From assembly GCA_030655075.1 (NCBI GenBank), contig JAURWE010000046.1, forward strand, positions 186,001-250,000: a DNA stretch of 64,000 bases, read 5' to 3'. The position numbers and the translations under genes were made by a program. The notes under the pieces are model-generated. The model worked only from the letters and a program-made list of their open reading frames with translations, was not told the DNA's origin and made no database searches. This document shows positions 35,440 through 44,298 of the stretch, piece after piece (the stretch's first letter is position 1; each line of letters opens with the position of its first letter). This DNA comes from Pararhizobium sp. Lineage in GTDB: Bacteria > Pseudomonadota > Alphaproteobacteria > Rhizobiales > Rhizobiaceae.

Positions 35440-36006
35440 TCAGCGGCGTGCGATAATTTCCCGTCCGTCGATCTTCATCTGGACGCCGAGGCTGCCGGTC
35501 GAGCGGCGCACCAGGAAGCGCGGGCGGCGGTCGGCGAAGAAGGAGTGGCGGCGGCGCGGCTTGACGGCGCGGGTGCGCACATCGCCGAGATGCTCTTCCA
35601 GCGGCCGGGCGACGCCATCGGCTTCGACCATCAGCATGGGAATGTTGTAGGCTTCCGACCAGGAGCGCCAGTCGGCGGCGATGTCGGCGAGATCGTGGGC
35701 GACCAGCAGCGGAATGCACAGGTCCTGGTCTTCATGATGCAGTTCGAGGGTCACAGTCACATCTCCATTGCCATGGTCGATCGCCCGGGCGGCGACGCCC
35801 TTGAAGGCGCGGGCCGGCAGTGCGATCGACAGCGGCAGTCCGCTCGAAGGCAGGATCTTGCGAAGAACGGCCCCGCGTTCGTCGAGATTGATGGTGACAT
35901 CGCTTGAGTGTCCGCGCAATGCATAGGTGACCTGTTGTGGAAACCGCTTCGGATCGAGCCGGAGAGTGCTTCCGGCCCATGCCGGCTGAGAGACTTTGTT
36001 CAACAT
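35440..36006 (-). CDS. DUF6101 family protein
   Basis: A 188-residue soluble protein from MLNKVSQPAWAGSTLRLDP at 36006, with aagggcga upstream. The conserved core reads LPSSGLPLSIALPARAFKGV, VAARAIDHGNGDVTVTLELH, then LLVAHDLADIAADWRSWSEA and MLMVEADGVARPLEEHLGDV, with a basic RRRPRFLVRR-like C-terminal region. The family appears restricted to Rhizobiales as far as I know and has no known function. An upstream extension of the frame to 36084 has no conserved residues and is rejected. Sequence and terminator support a real gene. Confidence 0.8.
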   Translation of the reverse strand: MLNKVSQPAWAGSTLRLDPKRFPQQVTYALRGHSSDVTINLDERGAVLRKILPSSGLPLSIALPARAFKGVAARAIDHGNGDVTVTLELHHEDQDLCIPLLVAHDLADIAADWRSWSEAYNIPMLMVEADGVARPLEEHLGDVRTRAVKPRRRHSFFADRRPRFLVRRSTGSLGVQMKIDGREIIARR

Positions 36007-36281
36007 TGCATTCGCCCTTGTTTTACCGTGAGAGCCCGTTGCCGGTCTGCTCCTTGGGACTTTGCGTCCTCTATGACCCAACAATAGGCGCGGCTCCTTC
36101 CGGGCAGCTTAAAAATCGCGGTTAAAAAACTTTGCATTTCCTGATGGTTAGCAAAAGCAGAGCGGTCAGGGTTTCCAGTTGGTGAATGTCCCGGCCTGGC
36201 CGGCCGCCAGCGGAAAAGCCACACGCAAGATAGAAAGCCGATGCTGGAGCCCAAATATCAAAGCCTGACGGGTTCGAAAAA

Positions 36282-38585
36282 ATGGTCTCCACCTACATCA
36301 ACTACAATCTCGTGACACGGGACATGAAGAACAGTCTGTCCCGCATCGCGCAGGATACGCTGGTTGCGCGTGAGGCCGCCTACTACAAAGAAAACATTGG
36401 AAATATCACCTCGGTCGAGGATTTCCTCGACGACTATCGTCTCTATTCCTACGCCATGAAGGCCCACGGCCTCGAAGACATGACCTATGCCAAGGCTTTC
36501 ATGAAGAAGGTTCTGGAAAGCGATCTCAGCGACGACAACAGCTATGCCAACCTTCTGACCGACGACCGCTACCGCAATTTCGCCTCCTCCTTCAGCTTCT
36601 CCGAATCCACCGCCGTGGTTCAGACTGAGGCACAGGAAGACGCCGTCATCGGTCTCTACAGCCAGTCCCTTGCCAATGCCGACGATGCCGTCCGCTCGGA
36701 TACGGCCTATTTCAATGCAATGATCGACAAGGTGACCAATGTCGATCAGCTCTGGGGCAATGAACGGCTGCGCAACTATGTCTATCAGGCCTTCGGCCTC
36801 GAATCCCGCTACACGTCCTACACCCATTTCAAGGCAGTGGTGACGAGCGACGTCAGCGATCCGAACAGCTACGTCAACGTCACGGCAAAAGCCTACAAGG
36901 ACGATCTGCTGGCCAAGATCAATTCGACGGCGGCCGCCGCCAGCCCGGCGGACCTGGCAAATCCCAACAGTCTGCCGAGCAAGCTGATCGCCACCTACCA
37001 GTCCTATATCATGAACGCCCCGGACTTCGTGCCGCTCGCCGCCGCCTTCAATTTTCTGGACGACGGAACGCTGGCGCCCGGCGATGTGCCGATGAGCAAT
37101 GCCAACAAGGCGATGACCAACGAATCCTATGTGTTCCAGAACCCGCGCGCCACCAAATCGGCGGCGATGCTCAACCAGCTCTATTTCGAAACCAATATCG
37201 GCACGGTCACGACGGCGGACCAACTGGTCAACAATGCCCGGCTGTTCAGCTACATGACGACGGCCTTCGAGCTGAAATCGACAACGCTGAAATCGACCAT
37301 GACCTTCGTTTTGACCAGCGACCTGTCCGACCCCAACAGCTACGTCAACAAGCTCACGGGCGAGGACGCGGTAAAGTTCAAGGCGCTCGCCCAGCAGTTC
37401 AGCTTCCTCACCGACGGCACGCTGGCGGCCGGAACGACGGCCCAGACCACCGAGCAGACCCGCGTCACCTCAAATGCATACTTCTCGCACTACAATGACA
37501 AGGACGAGGAAAGCGACGCGACGCTGGTCGCCAGCTATCAGCGCCTGATCGCTTCGGTCGATTCCGTCGACAAGTTCATGTCGACGACATCGGTCTATAA
37601 TTTCGCCCTGAAAGCCTTCGGGCTCGATCCCAACACGGAATCGGCCTTCAACATCCGCAAGGTGTTGACCAGCGATCTGTCAGATCCGAAAAGCTACGCC
37701 AATTCGCTGAAGGACAAGCGCTACCTCGAACTGGCCAAGGCTTACAATTTCCAGACGGACGGCACCGTCGGCATTCCTGTGCTCGCCCAGTCGGAAGCCG
37801 AAATTCTCAACATGGCAAAGGCTTATGTCATCCAGAAGAGCCGCTTCGGCGAGGAGGGCGTTGCCGACAAGGCCGAGGAAGAGGCCAAATACTACAGCGC
37901 CGAGATCGCCAAGTTCGACAATGTCGAAGATCTCCTCTCCAACCGCCGTCTCGTCGATTTCATCCTGACCTCGGCCGGCATCGATCCGGAAGACGTGACG
38001 ACGGACTATGTCCGCCAGATGTTCCAGTCCGATCTCGACGACCCGGAGAGCTTTGCCAACACCGAAACCGACAGCCGCTACAAGGCCATCGTCTCGGCCT
38101 TCAATTTCGACATGCTCGGCAATGTCATCCGCGTCAGCGACGCCTCGATCCAGTCGCGGCGCGGCATCATCGAGACCCAGGACCTCTATCTCAACCAGAC
38201 GCTGGAAGAAGAGCAGGGGGCCGACAATGCAGGCGTCCGGCTGGCGCTCTATTTCCGCCGCCATGCCGAAGACCTGACGACAGAGTTCGACATCCTTGCC
38301 GACTCGGCGCTGCTACAGGTCATCCAGACCGCCTACAGCCTGCCGGAGGAAATGTCCGGCGCCGACATCGACGTTCAGGCCGAATATATCAAGCGCGTCT
38401 TCAAGGTCGAGGACATGCAGGATCCGGACAAGGTGGAAAAGCTTCTGCTGCGCTTCACCTCGCTCTACGACGTCGAGAACAACACCGATGTCTCGCCGGT
38501 CCTGCAGCTCATGGGCGGCACCAGTGGCGGCATCAGCGCCGATACGCTGATGACCCTATCGCAGCTGCGCCTCGGCGGCTTCTGA
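36282..38585 (+). CDS. Large DUF1217 repeat protein (767 aa)
   Basis: The protein is made of about five to six copies of one helical unit of 110-130 residues. Each copy has a stretch like SVEDFLDDYRLYSYAMKAHG, then a KKVLESDLSDDNSYAN-like turn, then AxxFNFxxDGT. The turns are clear at KKVLESDLSDDNSYANLL, KAVVTSDVSDPNSYVNVT, TFVLTSDLSDPNSYVNKL, RKVLTSDLSDPKSYANSL and RQMFQSDLDDPESFANTE. No signal peptide is seen. DUF1217 proteins in rhizobia are often encoded in flagellar gene clusters, but no flagellar gene lies near this one. The family function is unknown. It is divergent from DUF6101 and has only a weak ribosome-binding site. Confidence 0.85.
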   Translation: MVSTYINYNLVTRDMKNSLSRIAQDTLVAREAAYYKENIGNITSVEDFLDDYRLYSYAMKAHGLEDMTYAKAFMKKVLESDLSDDNSYANLLTDDRYRNFASSFSFSESTAVVQTEAQEDAVIGLYSQSLANADDAVRSDTAYFNAMIDKVTNVDQLWGNERLRNYVYQAFGLESRYTSYTHFKAVVTSDVSDPNSYVNVTAKAYKDDLLAKINSTAAAASPADLANPNSLPSKLIATYQSYIMNAPDFVPLAAAFNFLDDGTLAPGDVPMSNANKAMTNESYVFQNPRATKSAAMLNQLYFETNIGTVTTADQLVNNARLFSYMTTAFELKSTTLKSTMTFVLTSDLSDPNSYVNKLTGEDAVKFKALAQQFSFLTDGTLAAGTTAQTTEQTRVTSNAYFSHYNDKDEESDATLVASYQRLIASVDSVDKFMSTTSVYNFALKAFGLDPNTESAFNIRKVLTSDLSDPKSYANSLKDKRYLELAKAYNFQTDGTVGIPVLAQSEAEILNMAKAYVIQKSRFGEEGVADKAEEEAKYYSAEIAKFDNVEDLLSNRRLVDFILTSAGIDPEDVTTDYVRQMFQSDLDDPESFANTETDSRYKAIVSAFNFDMLGNVIRVSDASIQSRRGIIETQDLYLNQTLEEEQGADNAGVRLALYFRRHAEDLTTEFDILADSALLQVIQTAYSLPEEMSGADIDVQAEYIKRVFKVEDMQDPDKVEKLLLRFTSLYDVENNTDVSPVLQLMGGTSGGISADTLMTLSQLRLGGF

Positions 38586-38640
38586 CCAACACGCCCATTG
38601 ACCAGGAGCGGGACAACGCCGCTTGTTTTCGCGTGAGAGT

Positions 38641-38664
38641 CGATATATCCAGTGAAATATATCG
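38641..38664. promoter_or_regulatory. ModE-type operator upstream of modA
   Basis: A perfect inverted repeat cgatatat-N8-atatatcg matches the ModE box, which in characterised bacteria has the form CGxTATATA with a mirrored second half. It lies 20 bases before the modA start codon. Molybdate-bound ModE is expected to repress modABC here, and a modE gene follows the operon on the other strand. Confidence 0.8.
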
Positions 38665-38683
38665 CTTTTTCAGGAGGACTTTC

Positions 38684-39487
38684 ATGCTCGCCGTTCATTC
38701 TCTGCTCAACCGTTTCCTGCCGGCAATCGCCGCTGTTTCGCTGCTTGTCGCACCGCTATCGGCGGCGCGCGCCGAAGACGGCAAGGTCACGGTCTTTGCC
38801 GCAGCCAGCCTAAAGAATGCCCTGGAAGAGATCGATGCAGCCTGGTCGGCCGAAACCGGCAAGACGGTGACGGCCTCCTTTGCCGCCAGCTCGGCGCTTG
38901 CCAAGCAGATCGAGGAAGGCGCCCCGGCCGATATTTTAGTGTCGGCCGATCTGAAGTGGATGGACTATCTGGAAAAGGCCAAGCAGATCAAATCCGACAC
39001 CCGCGTCACGCTGCTCGGCAATCAGCTCGTGCTCGTCGCGCCGAAAGACTCCGCTGCTGCCGTGACCGTCGAAAAGGGCTTTGCACTCGGGACGCTGCTG
39101 GGCGATGGTAAGCTGGCCATGGGCAACACCGATTCCGTCCCCGCCGGCGTCTACGGCAAGGAGGCGCTGACCAACCTCGGCGTCTGGGCCGATGTCGAAA
39201 GCAAGGTTGCCCAGGCTGAAAATGTCCGCGCCGCCCTGCTTCTCGTCTCGCGCGGCGAGGCGCCGCTCGGTATCGTCTACGCAACGGATGCAATCTCCGA
39301 TCCGTCGGTCAAAGTCATCGGCACCTTTCCGGAAGACAGCCACAAGCCGATTGTCTATCCTGCAGCCGTGACCACAGCCTCGGCCTCTGCCGAGGCGACC
39401 GCCTATCTCGCCTTCCTCGGCTCGGAAAAGGCCCGTGCGCTCTTCGAGAAGCAGGGCTTCAAGGTTCTGGCGCCACAGGGAAATTAA
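38684..39487 (+). CDS. modA: Molybdate ABC transporter substrate-binding protein
   Basis: A periplasmic protein of 267 residues that binds molybdate (or tungstate). The signal peptide is FLPAIAAVSLLVAPLSAARA. The mature start VTVFAAASLKNALEEIDAAW, FAASSALAKQIEEGAPADIL and VSADLKWMDYLEK contain the Ser residues that bind the oxyanion; MGNTDSVPAGVYGKEAL and YATDAISDPSV are typical later blocks. The start at 38684 follows caggagga. It is the first gene of modABC, downstream of a ModE box. Confidence 0.95.
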   Translation: MLAVHSLLNRFLPAIAAVSLLVAPLSAARAEDGKVTVFAAASLKNALEEIDAAWSAETGKTVTASFAASSALAKQIEEGAPADILVSADLKWMDYLEKAKQIKSDTRVTLLGNQLVLVAPKDSAAAVTVEKGFALGTLLGDGKLAMGNTDSVPAGVYGKEALTNLGVWADVESKVAQAENVRAALLLVSRGEAPLGIVYATDAISDPSVKVIGTFPEDSHKPIVYPAAVTTASASAEATAYLAFLGSEKARALFEKQGFKVLAPQGN

Positions 39488-39535
39488 TGCATGTCTCCCA
39501 AAACTGTGCAGCGGTTTTGGAACAAAGACATGCAT
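39487..39535. repeat. Rhizobial palindromic intergenic repeat, copy 2 (best preserved)
   Basis: The outer arms atgcatgtct (39487-39496) and agacatgcat (39526-39535) are perfect complements; the inner arms ccaaaac and gttttgg pair as well. It starts exactly on the last base of the modA stop codon and separates modA from modB. It could attenuate expression of modBC relative to modA. Confidence 0.8.
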
Positions 39536-39578
39536 AAAATAAAGACCAAGATCCTTTTAACCGGGCTGTAAAAACCAC

Positions 39579-40271
39579 ATGAGCTTTTCACCGGAGGAAT
39601 GGACCGCGATACTGCTGACGCTGCGTGTCGCCAGCGTCGCGGTTCTGGTGAGCCTGCCGTTGGGGCTGGGGGTCGCCTATGCGCTGGCCCGCTGGGATTT
39701 CCCCGGAAAGATGATCCTCAACGGCATCGTCCACCTGCCGCTGATCATGCCGCCGGTCGTCACTGGTTATCTGCTGCTCATCACCTTCGGCCGCAAGGGA
39801 GCCTTTGGTGCTTTCCTCGACCAGTGGTTCGGCATCGTGTTGTCGTTTCGCTGGACCGGCGCCGCGCTTGCCGCTGCCGTCATGGGTTTTCCGCTGATGG
39901 TGCGGGCCATGCGCCTGTCGATCGAAGCCGTCGATCCTCGCCTCGAACAGGCTGCCTCGACGCTCGGCGCCAACCGCGCTCTTGTCTTTATTACCGTCAC
40001 CCTGCCGCTGGCCATTCCAGGCGTCGTCGCCGGACTGATCCTCTCTTTCGCCAAGGCCATGGGCGAGTTCGGCGCCACGATCACCTTCGTCTCCAACATT
40101 CCCGGCGAAACCCAGACGCTAGCCTCGGCCATCTACACCTACACCCAGGTGCCCGGCGGCGACGCCAATGCGCTGCGGCTGACGGTGATCTCCATCGTCC
40201 TCTCCTTCGCCGCCCTCATCGCCTCTGAAATACTGGCGCGGCGCCTGTCGGTGCGGGCAGGTGTGGCATGA
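39579..40271 (+). CDS. modB: Molybdate ABC transporter permease
   Basis: A 230-residue inner-membrane permease. It starts with MSFSPEEWTAILLTLRVASV and has about five hydrophobic helices. The EAA-type loop that contacts the ATPase appears as EQAASTLGANRALVFITVTL followed by PLAIPGVVAG. Other family blocks are HLPLIMPPVVTGYLLL and KAMGEFGATITFVSNIPGET, typical of ModB. The stop codon overlaps the modC start by four bases (ATGA), indicating coupled translation. Confidence 0.95.
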   Translation: MSFSPEEWTAILLTLRVASVAVLVSLPLGLGVAYALARWDFPGKMILNGIVHLPLIMPPVVTGYLLLITFGRKGAFGAFLDQWFGIVLSFRWTGAALAAAVMGFPLMVRAMRLSIEAVDPRLEQAASTLGANRALVFITVTLPLAIPGVVAGLILSFAKAMGEFGATITFVSNIPGETQTLASAIYTYTQVPGGDANALRLTVISIVLSFAALIASEILARRLSVRAGVA

Positions 40272-41359
40272 GCCTGTCGGTCTACGTTACCCACCGTCAG
40301 TGCGCCTTCACGCTCGCCGCTGATTTCCAGGTCGGTAGCGGCCTGACCGCGATCTTCGGTCCGTCGGGCTCGGGAAAAACCTCGCTGATCAACATTCTGG
40401 CCGGCCTGATCAAACCGGACGATGCAAGCATCAGCTTTGCCGGCACGGTCTGGAACGACACGGCGCGCGGCATCTTCCTGCCTGCCCACCGCCGCCGCAT
40501 AGGTTATGTCTTTCAGGACGGCCGTCTGTTTCCGCACATGTCGGTGCGCGCCAACCTGCTCTATGCCGAACGCTTCCTGCCGAAGGGCGAGCGCACCGGC
40601 AGCCTCGACAGGACCGTCGATCTTCTCGGCATCGGCCACCTGCTCGACCGCCGCCCGTCGTCGCTCTCCGGCGGTGAAAAGCAGCGGGTGGCGCTCGGCC
40701 GTACGCTTTTGTCGGCCCCGAAGCTACTGTTGATGGACGAACCGCTCTCGGCGCTGGACATCGAGCGAAAGGCCGAGATTCTGCCGGATATCGAGCGCAT
40801 CCGCGACGAGACCGGCGTGCCCATCCTCTATGTCAGCCATGTCATCGGCGAGGTCGCTCGCCTCGCCACCCACGTTATCGCCATGCGCGGTGGCCGCATC
40901 GTTGCCGCCGGTCCGCCGGGTCCGATTCTTTCCAGCCAGTCGGCCCTTGCCAGCGGCATGCCGCCCGGTTCCTTCCTCCACGCCACCGTTACCGGACAGA
41001 TGCCCGAGCACGGCCTGACTGCCGCCAGTTGCAAGGCAGGAACCCTTTACCTGCGCCACCTGCCGGTATCCATCGGCAGCGACGTCCGTGTCCGTATCGC
41101 TGCCAGCGATATCATGCTGGCAATGGCAAGGCCTGAGGGCATCAGCGCGCTCAATATTCTGGAAGGTTTGGTGACGAAGATCGATCCGGTGGGCGAAACC
41201 GACGTCATGGTCTCCGTCGATTGCGGCGGCGACATGCTTGTGGCAAAGCTCACCCGCTATTCCGCAGGCCTGCTCGATCTGAAAGCCGGAATGCCGGTCT
41301 TTGCTTTGTTCAAGGCCGTGTCGATCAACAGCGAGGATCTGTTCCGGCTGGGCACGTGA
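40268..41359 (+). CDS. modC: Molybdate ABC transporter ATP-binding protein
   Basis: A 363-residue ATPase of the molybdate importer. Walker A is GPSGSGKT at residues 31-38, the signature LSGGEKQR at 133-140, and Walker B LLLMDEP at 153-159, followed by SALD and the switch histidine in LYVSHVIGE. The C-terminal part (about 290-360) is a Mop/TOBE domain, with SALNILEGLVTKIDPVGETD, which binds molybdate and can regulate transport. It ends 6 bases before the end of the convergent modE gene. Confidence 0.96.
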   Translation: MSLSVYVTHRQCAFTLAADFQVGSGLTAIFGPSGSGKTSLINILAGLIKPDDASISFAGTVWNDTARGIFLPAHRRRIGYVFQDGRLFPHMSVRANLLYAERFLPKGERTGSLDRTVDLLGIGHLLDRRPSSLSGGEKQRVALGRTLLSAPKLLLMDEPLSALDIERKAEILPDIERIRDETGVPILYVSHVIGEVARLATHVIAMRGGRIVAAGPPGPILSSQSALASGMPPGSFLHATVTGQMPEHGLTAASCKAGTLYLRHLPVSIGSDVRVRIAASDIMLAMARPEGISALNILEGLVTKIDPVGETDVMVSVDCGGDMLVAKLTRYSAGLLDLKAGMPVFALFKAVSINSEDLFRLGT

Positions 41360-41365
41360 TCCCCC

Positions 41366-41749
41366 TCAGCCTTCCTCTTTCCCCGCCTTCGTGAAACCCG
41401 CGTCCATGTGCAGGGCCAGCCAGTCGAGATCATCGGCATAGGCGGCCGCCGCCTTGTCCTCCATCGCCCGGTAGCGTGCCAGAAGCTCTGTGCCGAACGC
41501 GGTCAGCACCGCACCGCCGCCGCTTTTGCCGCCATGCTGCGTGGCGACGGATGGCTCCTTGAACATGCGGTTGGTCTCATCAGCCAGCATCCAGGCGCGC
41601 CGATAGGACATGCCGATCGCGGCACCCGCAGCGCGGATCGAGCCATGCTCGGCGATGAGCTCCAGCAACTGCGCCTTGCCCGGCCCAAGGCGTGCACCGG
41701 TCTCGAAATCGAACCGCAGGGTCGGCGCGATCTTGTTCCCCCCCGTCAT
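41366..41749 (-). CDS. modE: Single-domain ModE-type molybdate-responsive regulator
   Basis: A 127-residue protein with a winged helix-turn-helix only: RLGPGKAQLLELIAEHGSIR, then AAGAAIGMSYRRAWMLADE, the ModE/LysR-like recognition region, and GGKSGGGAVLTAFGTELL. The full-length ModE of E. coli adds two C-terminal molybdate-binding Mop domains, which are absent. So either molybdate is sensed differently or this protein acts without direct sensing. It faces modABC tail to tail, and the start overlaps the end of the upstream GlcD-type oxidase gene by four bases. The target is probably the operator at 38641. Confidence 0.88.
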   Translation of the reverse strand: MTGGNKIAPTLRFDFETGARLGPGKAQLLELIAEHGSIRAAGAAIGMSYRRAWMLADETNRMFKEPSVATQHGGKSGGGAVLTAFGTELLARYRAMEDKAAAAYADDLDWLALHMDAGFTKAGKEEG

Positions 41750-43182
41750 TCCGCCGGCCCGATCACCTTGCCGGGGTTCATAATGCCGGCCGGGTCGAAG
41801 GCTTGTTTGATGCGCTTCATCAGGTCGATTTCGATGGCCGGCCGCACTTCGGCAAGCTCGTCGCGCTTCAGCTGGCCGATGCCGTGTTCGGCCGAAATCG
41901 AGCCGTGGTACTTGAGCACGATCCCGTGCACGATGGCGTTCATCTCTCGCCAGCGGCCGATGAATTCATCCTTGTCGGCGCCCACGGGCTGGGAAATATT
42001 ATAGTGGATGTTACCGTCGCCCATGTGGCCGAACGAGCAGATGCGTGCGCCGGGAATGGCCTTCATCACGGCCGCATCCGCCTCGGCCATGAAGGCCGGA
42101 ATGCTCGAGATCGGCACCGAGACATCGTGCTTGATCGAGCCGCCCTCCGGCTTCTGCGCCGGCGACATGCTTTCGCGCATATGCCAGAGCGCCTTGGCCT
42201 GCGTCTCGTTCTGGGCAATCACGGCGTTGTCCACCAGATCGCGGGAAATCCCGTCTTCCAGCACCGCTTGTATCATTCGCCCGGCACTCTCGGCATGGTC
42301 GGAGGTGGAAATATCGATCAGCACGTACCAGGGATGCACCGTCTCCATCGGATCGCGCACGCCGGCAATATGTTTTGACGTAAATTCAACGCCGAGGCGC
42401 GGCATCAGCTCGAAACCGGTCAGTGCCGGGCCGCAGAGGCTGGAGGCGCGCTCGAACAGGGTGAGCGCATCGCCGACGCTTTTCAACCCGGCAAAGGCCA
42501 CCTGATGGCCGAGCGGCCGGGGAAACAGTTTCAGCACTGCGCCGGTGATGACGCCGAGCGTGCCTTCGGCGCCGATGAACAGATCGCGCAGGTCGTAGCC
42601 GGTGTTGTCCTTCTTCAGCCGCCTGAGTCCGTCCCAGATCTCGCCGGTCGGCAGCACGACTTCAAGCCCGAGGCAGAGCTGGCGCATGTTGCCATAGGCG
42701 AGCACCGCCGTGCCGCCGGCATTGCTCGACAGGTTGCCGCCGATCAGCGCCGAGCCTTCCGAGCCGAGCGACAGCGGAAACAGCCGGTTATAGTCCTCCG
42801 CCGCCTTCTGGATATCGGCGAGAATGCAGCCGGCGTCAGCGACGATGACATTGCCGATCGGGTCGATGTCGCGGATGCGGTTCAGCCGCTGCAGCGACAG
42901 CACGATATCGGCCTTGCCGGTGCGCGGAATCTGGCCTGCCACATGGCCGGTATTGCCGCCCTGCGGCACGATGGCCGCCCCCGTCTCCGTCGCCAGTTTC
43001 AGGATATCGGACACCTCCTGAACCGTGCCGGGTCTCAGCACCAGCGGCGAGGTGCCCTTGTAGAGCCCCCGGCTCTCGATCAGGTAGGGGGCGATATCCT
43101 TGCTGTCGGACAAGGCATTGCTGTCACCGACGATGGCGGCGAAACGGGCAATGACGTCAGGCGAGGGGATGATGTTGCTCAT
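41746..43182 (-). CDS. FAD-linked oxidase/dehydrogenase, GlcD/D-2-hydroxyacid type
   Basis: A 478-residue flavoprotein of the PCMH-type FAD-binding family. The N-terminal FAD domain has LVLRPGTVQEVSDILKLATE, IVPQGGNTGHVAGQIP and LGSEGSALIGGNLSSNAGGT. The substrate domain contains FELMPRLGVEF, the conserved SFGHMGDGNIHYNI block, and ISAEHGIGQLKRDEL. The pattern resembles D-2-hydroxyglutarate, D-lactate or glycolate dehydrogenases; the exact 2-hydroxyacid is not determined. It is translationally linked to modE by a four-base overlap. Confidence 0.9.
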   Translation of the reverse strand: MSNIIPSPDVIARFAAIVGDSNALSDSKDIAPYLIESRGLYKGTSPLVLRPGTVQEVSDILKLATETGAAIVPQGGNTGHVAGQIPRTGKADIVLSLQRLNRIRDIDPIGNVIVADAGCILADIQKAAEDYNRLFPLSLGSEGSALIGGNLSSNAGGTAVLAYGNMRQLCLGLEVVLPTGEIWDGLRRLKKDNTGYDLRDLFIGAEGTLGVITGAVLKLFPRPLGHQVAFAGLKSVGDALTLFERASSLCGPALTGFELMPRLGVEFTSKHIAGVRDPMETVHPWYVLIDISTSDHAESAGRMIQAVLEDGISRDLVDNAVIAQNETQAKALWHMRESMSPAQKPEGGSIKHDVSVPISSIPAFMAEADAAVMKAIPGARICSFGHMGDGNIHYNISQPVGADKDEFIGRWREMNAIVHGIVLKYHGSISAEHGIGQLKRDELAEVRPAIEIDLMKRIKQAFDPAGIMNPGKVIGPAE

Positions 43183-43243
43183 GGCACCGATATTGAAATG
43201 AAAACGAGGATGCTGACAAGGCGCTCAAAGCGTCTGCGATCGA

Positions 43244-44224
43244 TCAGCGTGGCGCTGCTGCCCGCTCCAACCGGTCATGAATGGCCTCTCCAAGCCCGTC
43301 CGTCGGGATTGGGCCGAAGGCGATGGTTTCGGCGCCACTGGCATCGGCCTGCTTCATGAAGGCAAAAAGATTGGCCGCCGCCTCGCGCAAGCTCCCGGCG
43401 GGGCTGAGATCAAGCACCAGTTGCGCCTGTTCTTCACCCGGCAGGGCGACACCGCCGAAGCGGATCAGCGCCTCGCCGGGGTGAACCGAAGTGGCGCCCA
43501 GCCGCACGGCCGCGCCCGGTGCGTAATGCGAGACCAGCATGCCCGGCGCTTCGATGATCGCGCCTGCCGTCTCCGGCCGTTCGAGTTTCCGGCCCGCCTC
43601 CTTTTCGATATCGGCCGCGTCCAGTCCGCCCGGCCGGAGCAGATGGATCGTCTCACCCTCGACCTTGACGATCGTTGATTCAAGCCCGATGCCGGCCGGT
43701 CCGCTGTCGAGGATGAGGGTGAGCTTGTCGCCGAGGTCATCCGCCACATGCGAAGCTGCGGTCGGGCTGATCTTGCCGGACGTGTTGGCGCTCGGCGCCG
43801 CCAGCGGCCGCCCCAGTGCCGCGATCACCCGCCGCGAAAATCCCTTGGGCATGCGGATGCCGAGCGTGTCGAGCCCGGCAGACGCCAGCGGATGCACGCC
43901 GCTGCCGGGCTTCAAGGGAAGAACCAGCGTCAGCGGCCCAGGCCAGAAGGCATCGGCCAGAAGGCGCGACAGGGGATCAAATGTCACATGCTGCTCCGCC
44001 ATCGCCATGTCGGAGACATGGCAGATCAGCGGATTGAAGCGCGGCCGGCCTTTCATCTCGTAGATGCGGCTGATGGCGTCGGGATTGGTGGCGTCGGCGG
44101 CGAGCCCATAGACCGTCTCGGTCGGTATCGCCACCGGCAGCCCGTCGAGCAGAACCTTGACCGCCGTTTCAAGCGCCCGGTCCGGCTCTTCTGCGGTGTC
44201 GATGATGGTCAGGCTATGGGACAT
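43244..44224 (-). CDS. L-threonylcarbamoyladenylate synthase (Sua5 type)
   Basis: A 326-residue enzyme that makes threonylcarbamoyl-AMP for t6A37 of tRNA. The YrdC domain shows GLPVAIPTETVYGLAADATN, KGRPRFNPLICHVSDM, FWPGPLTLVLPLK and APSANTSGKISPTAA, which hold the threonine and nucleotide sites. The additional C-terminal Sua5 domain of about 110 residues, starting near APGMLVSHYAPGA, separates it from the short TsaC form. It stands alone between the FAD oxidase and an uncharacterised gene, on the same strand. Confidence 0.94.
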   Translation of the reverse strand: MSHSLTIIDTAEEPDRALETAVKVLLDGLPVAIPTETVYGLAADATNPDAISRIYEMKGRPRFNPLICHVSDMAMAEQHVTFDPLSRLLADAFWPGPLTLVLPLKPGSGVHPLASAGLDTLGIRMPKGFSRRVIAALGRPLAAPSANTSGKISPTAASHVADDLGDKLTLILDSGPAGIGLESTIVKVEGETIHLLRPGGLDAADIEKEAGRKLERPETAGAIIEAPGMLVSHYAPGAAVRLGATSVHPGEALIRFGGVALPGEEQAQLVLDLSPAGSLREAAANLFAFMKQADASGAETIAFGPIPTDGLGEAIHDRLERAAAPR

Positions 44225-44298
44225 GGCTCTCGGGGCTTCTGATCGGAATAAGCCCGCTGTTTAGTCGTCCTTTGCGCGGAGCGCTACCGCAAAGAGCC

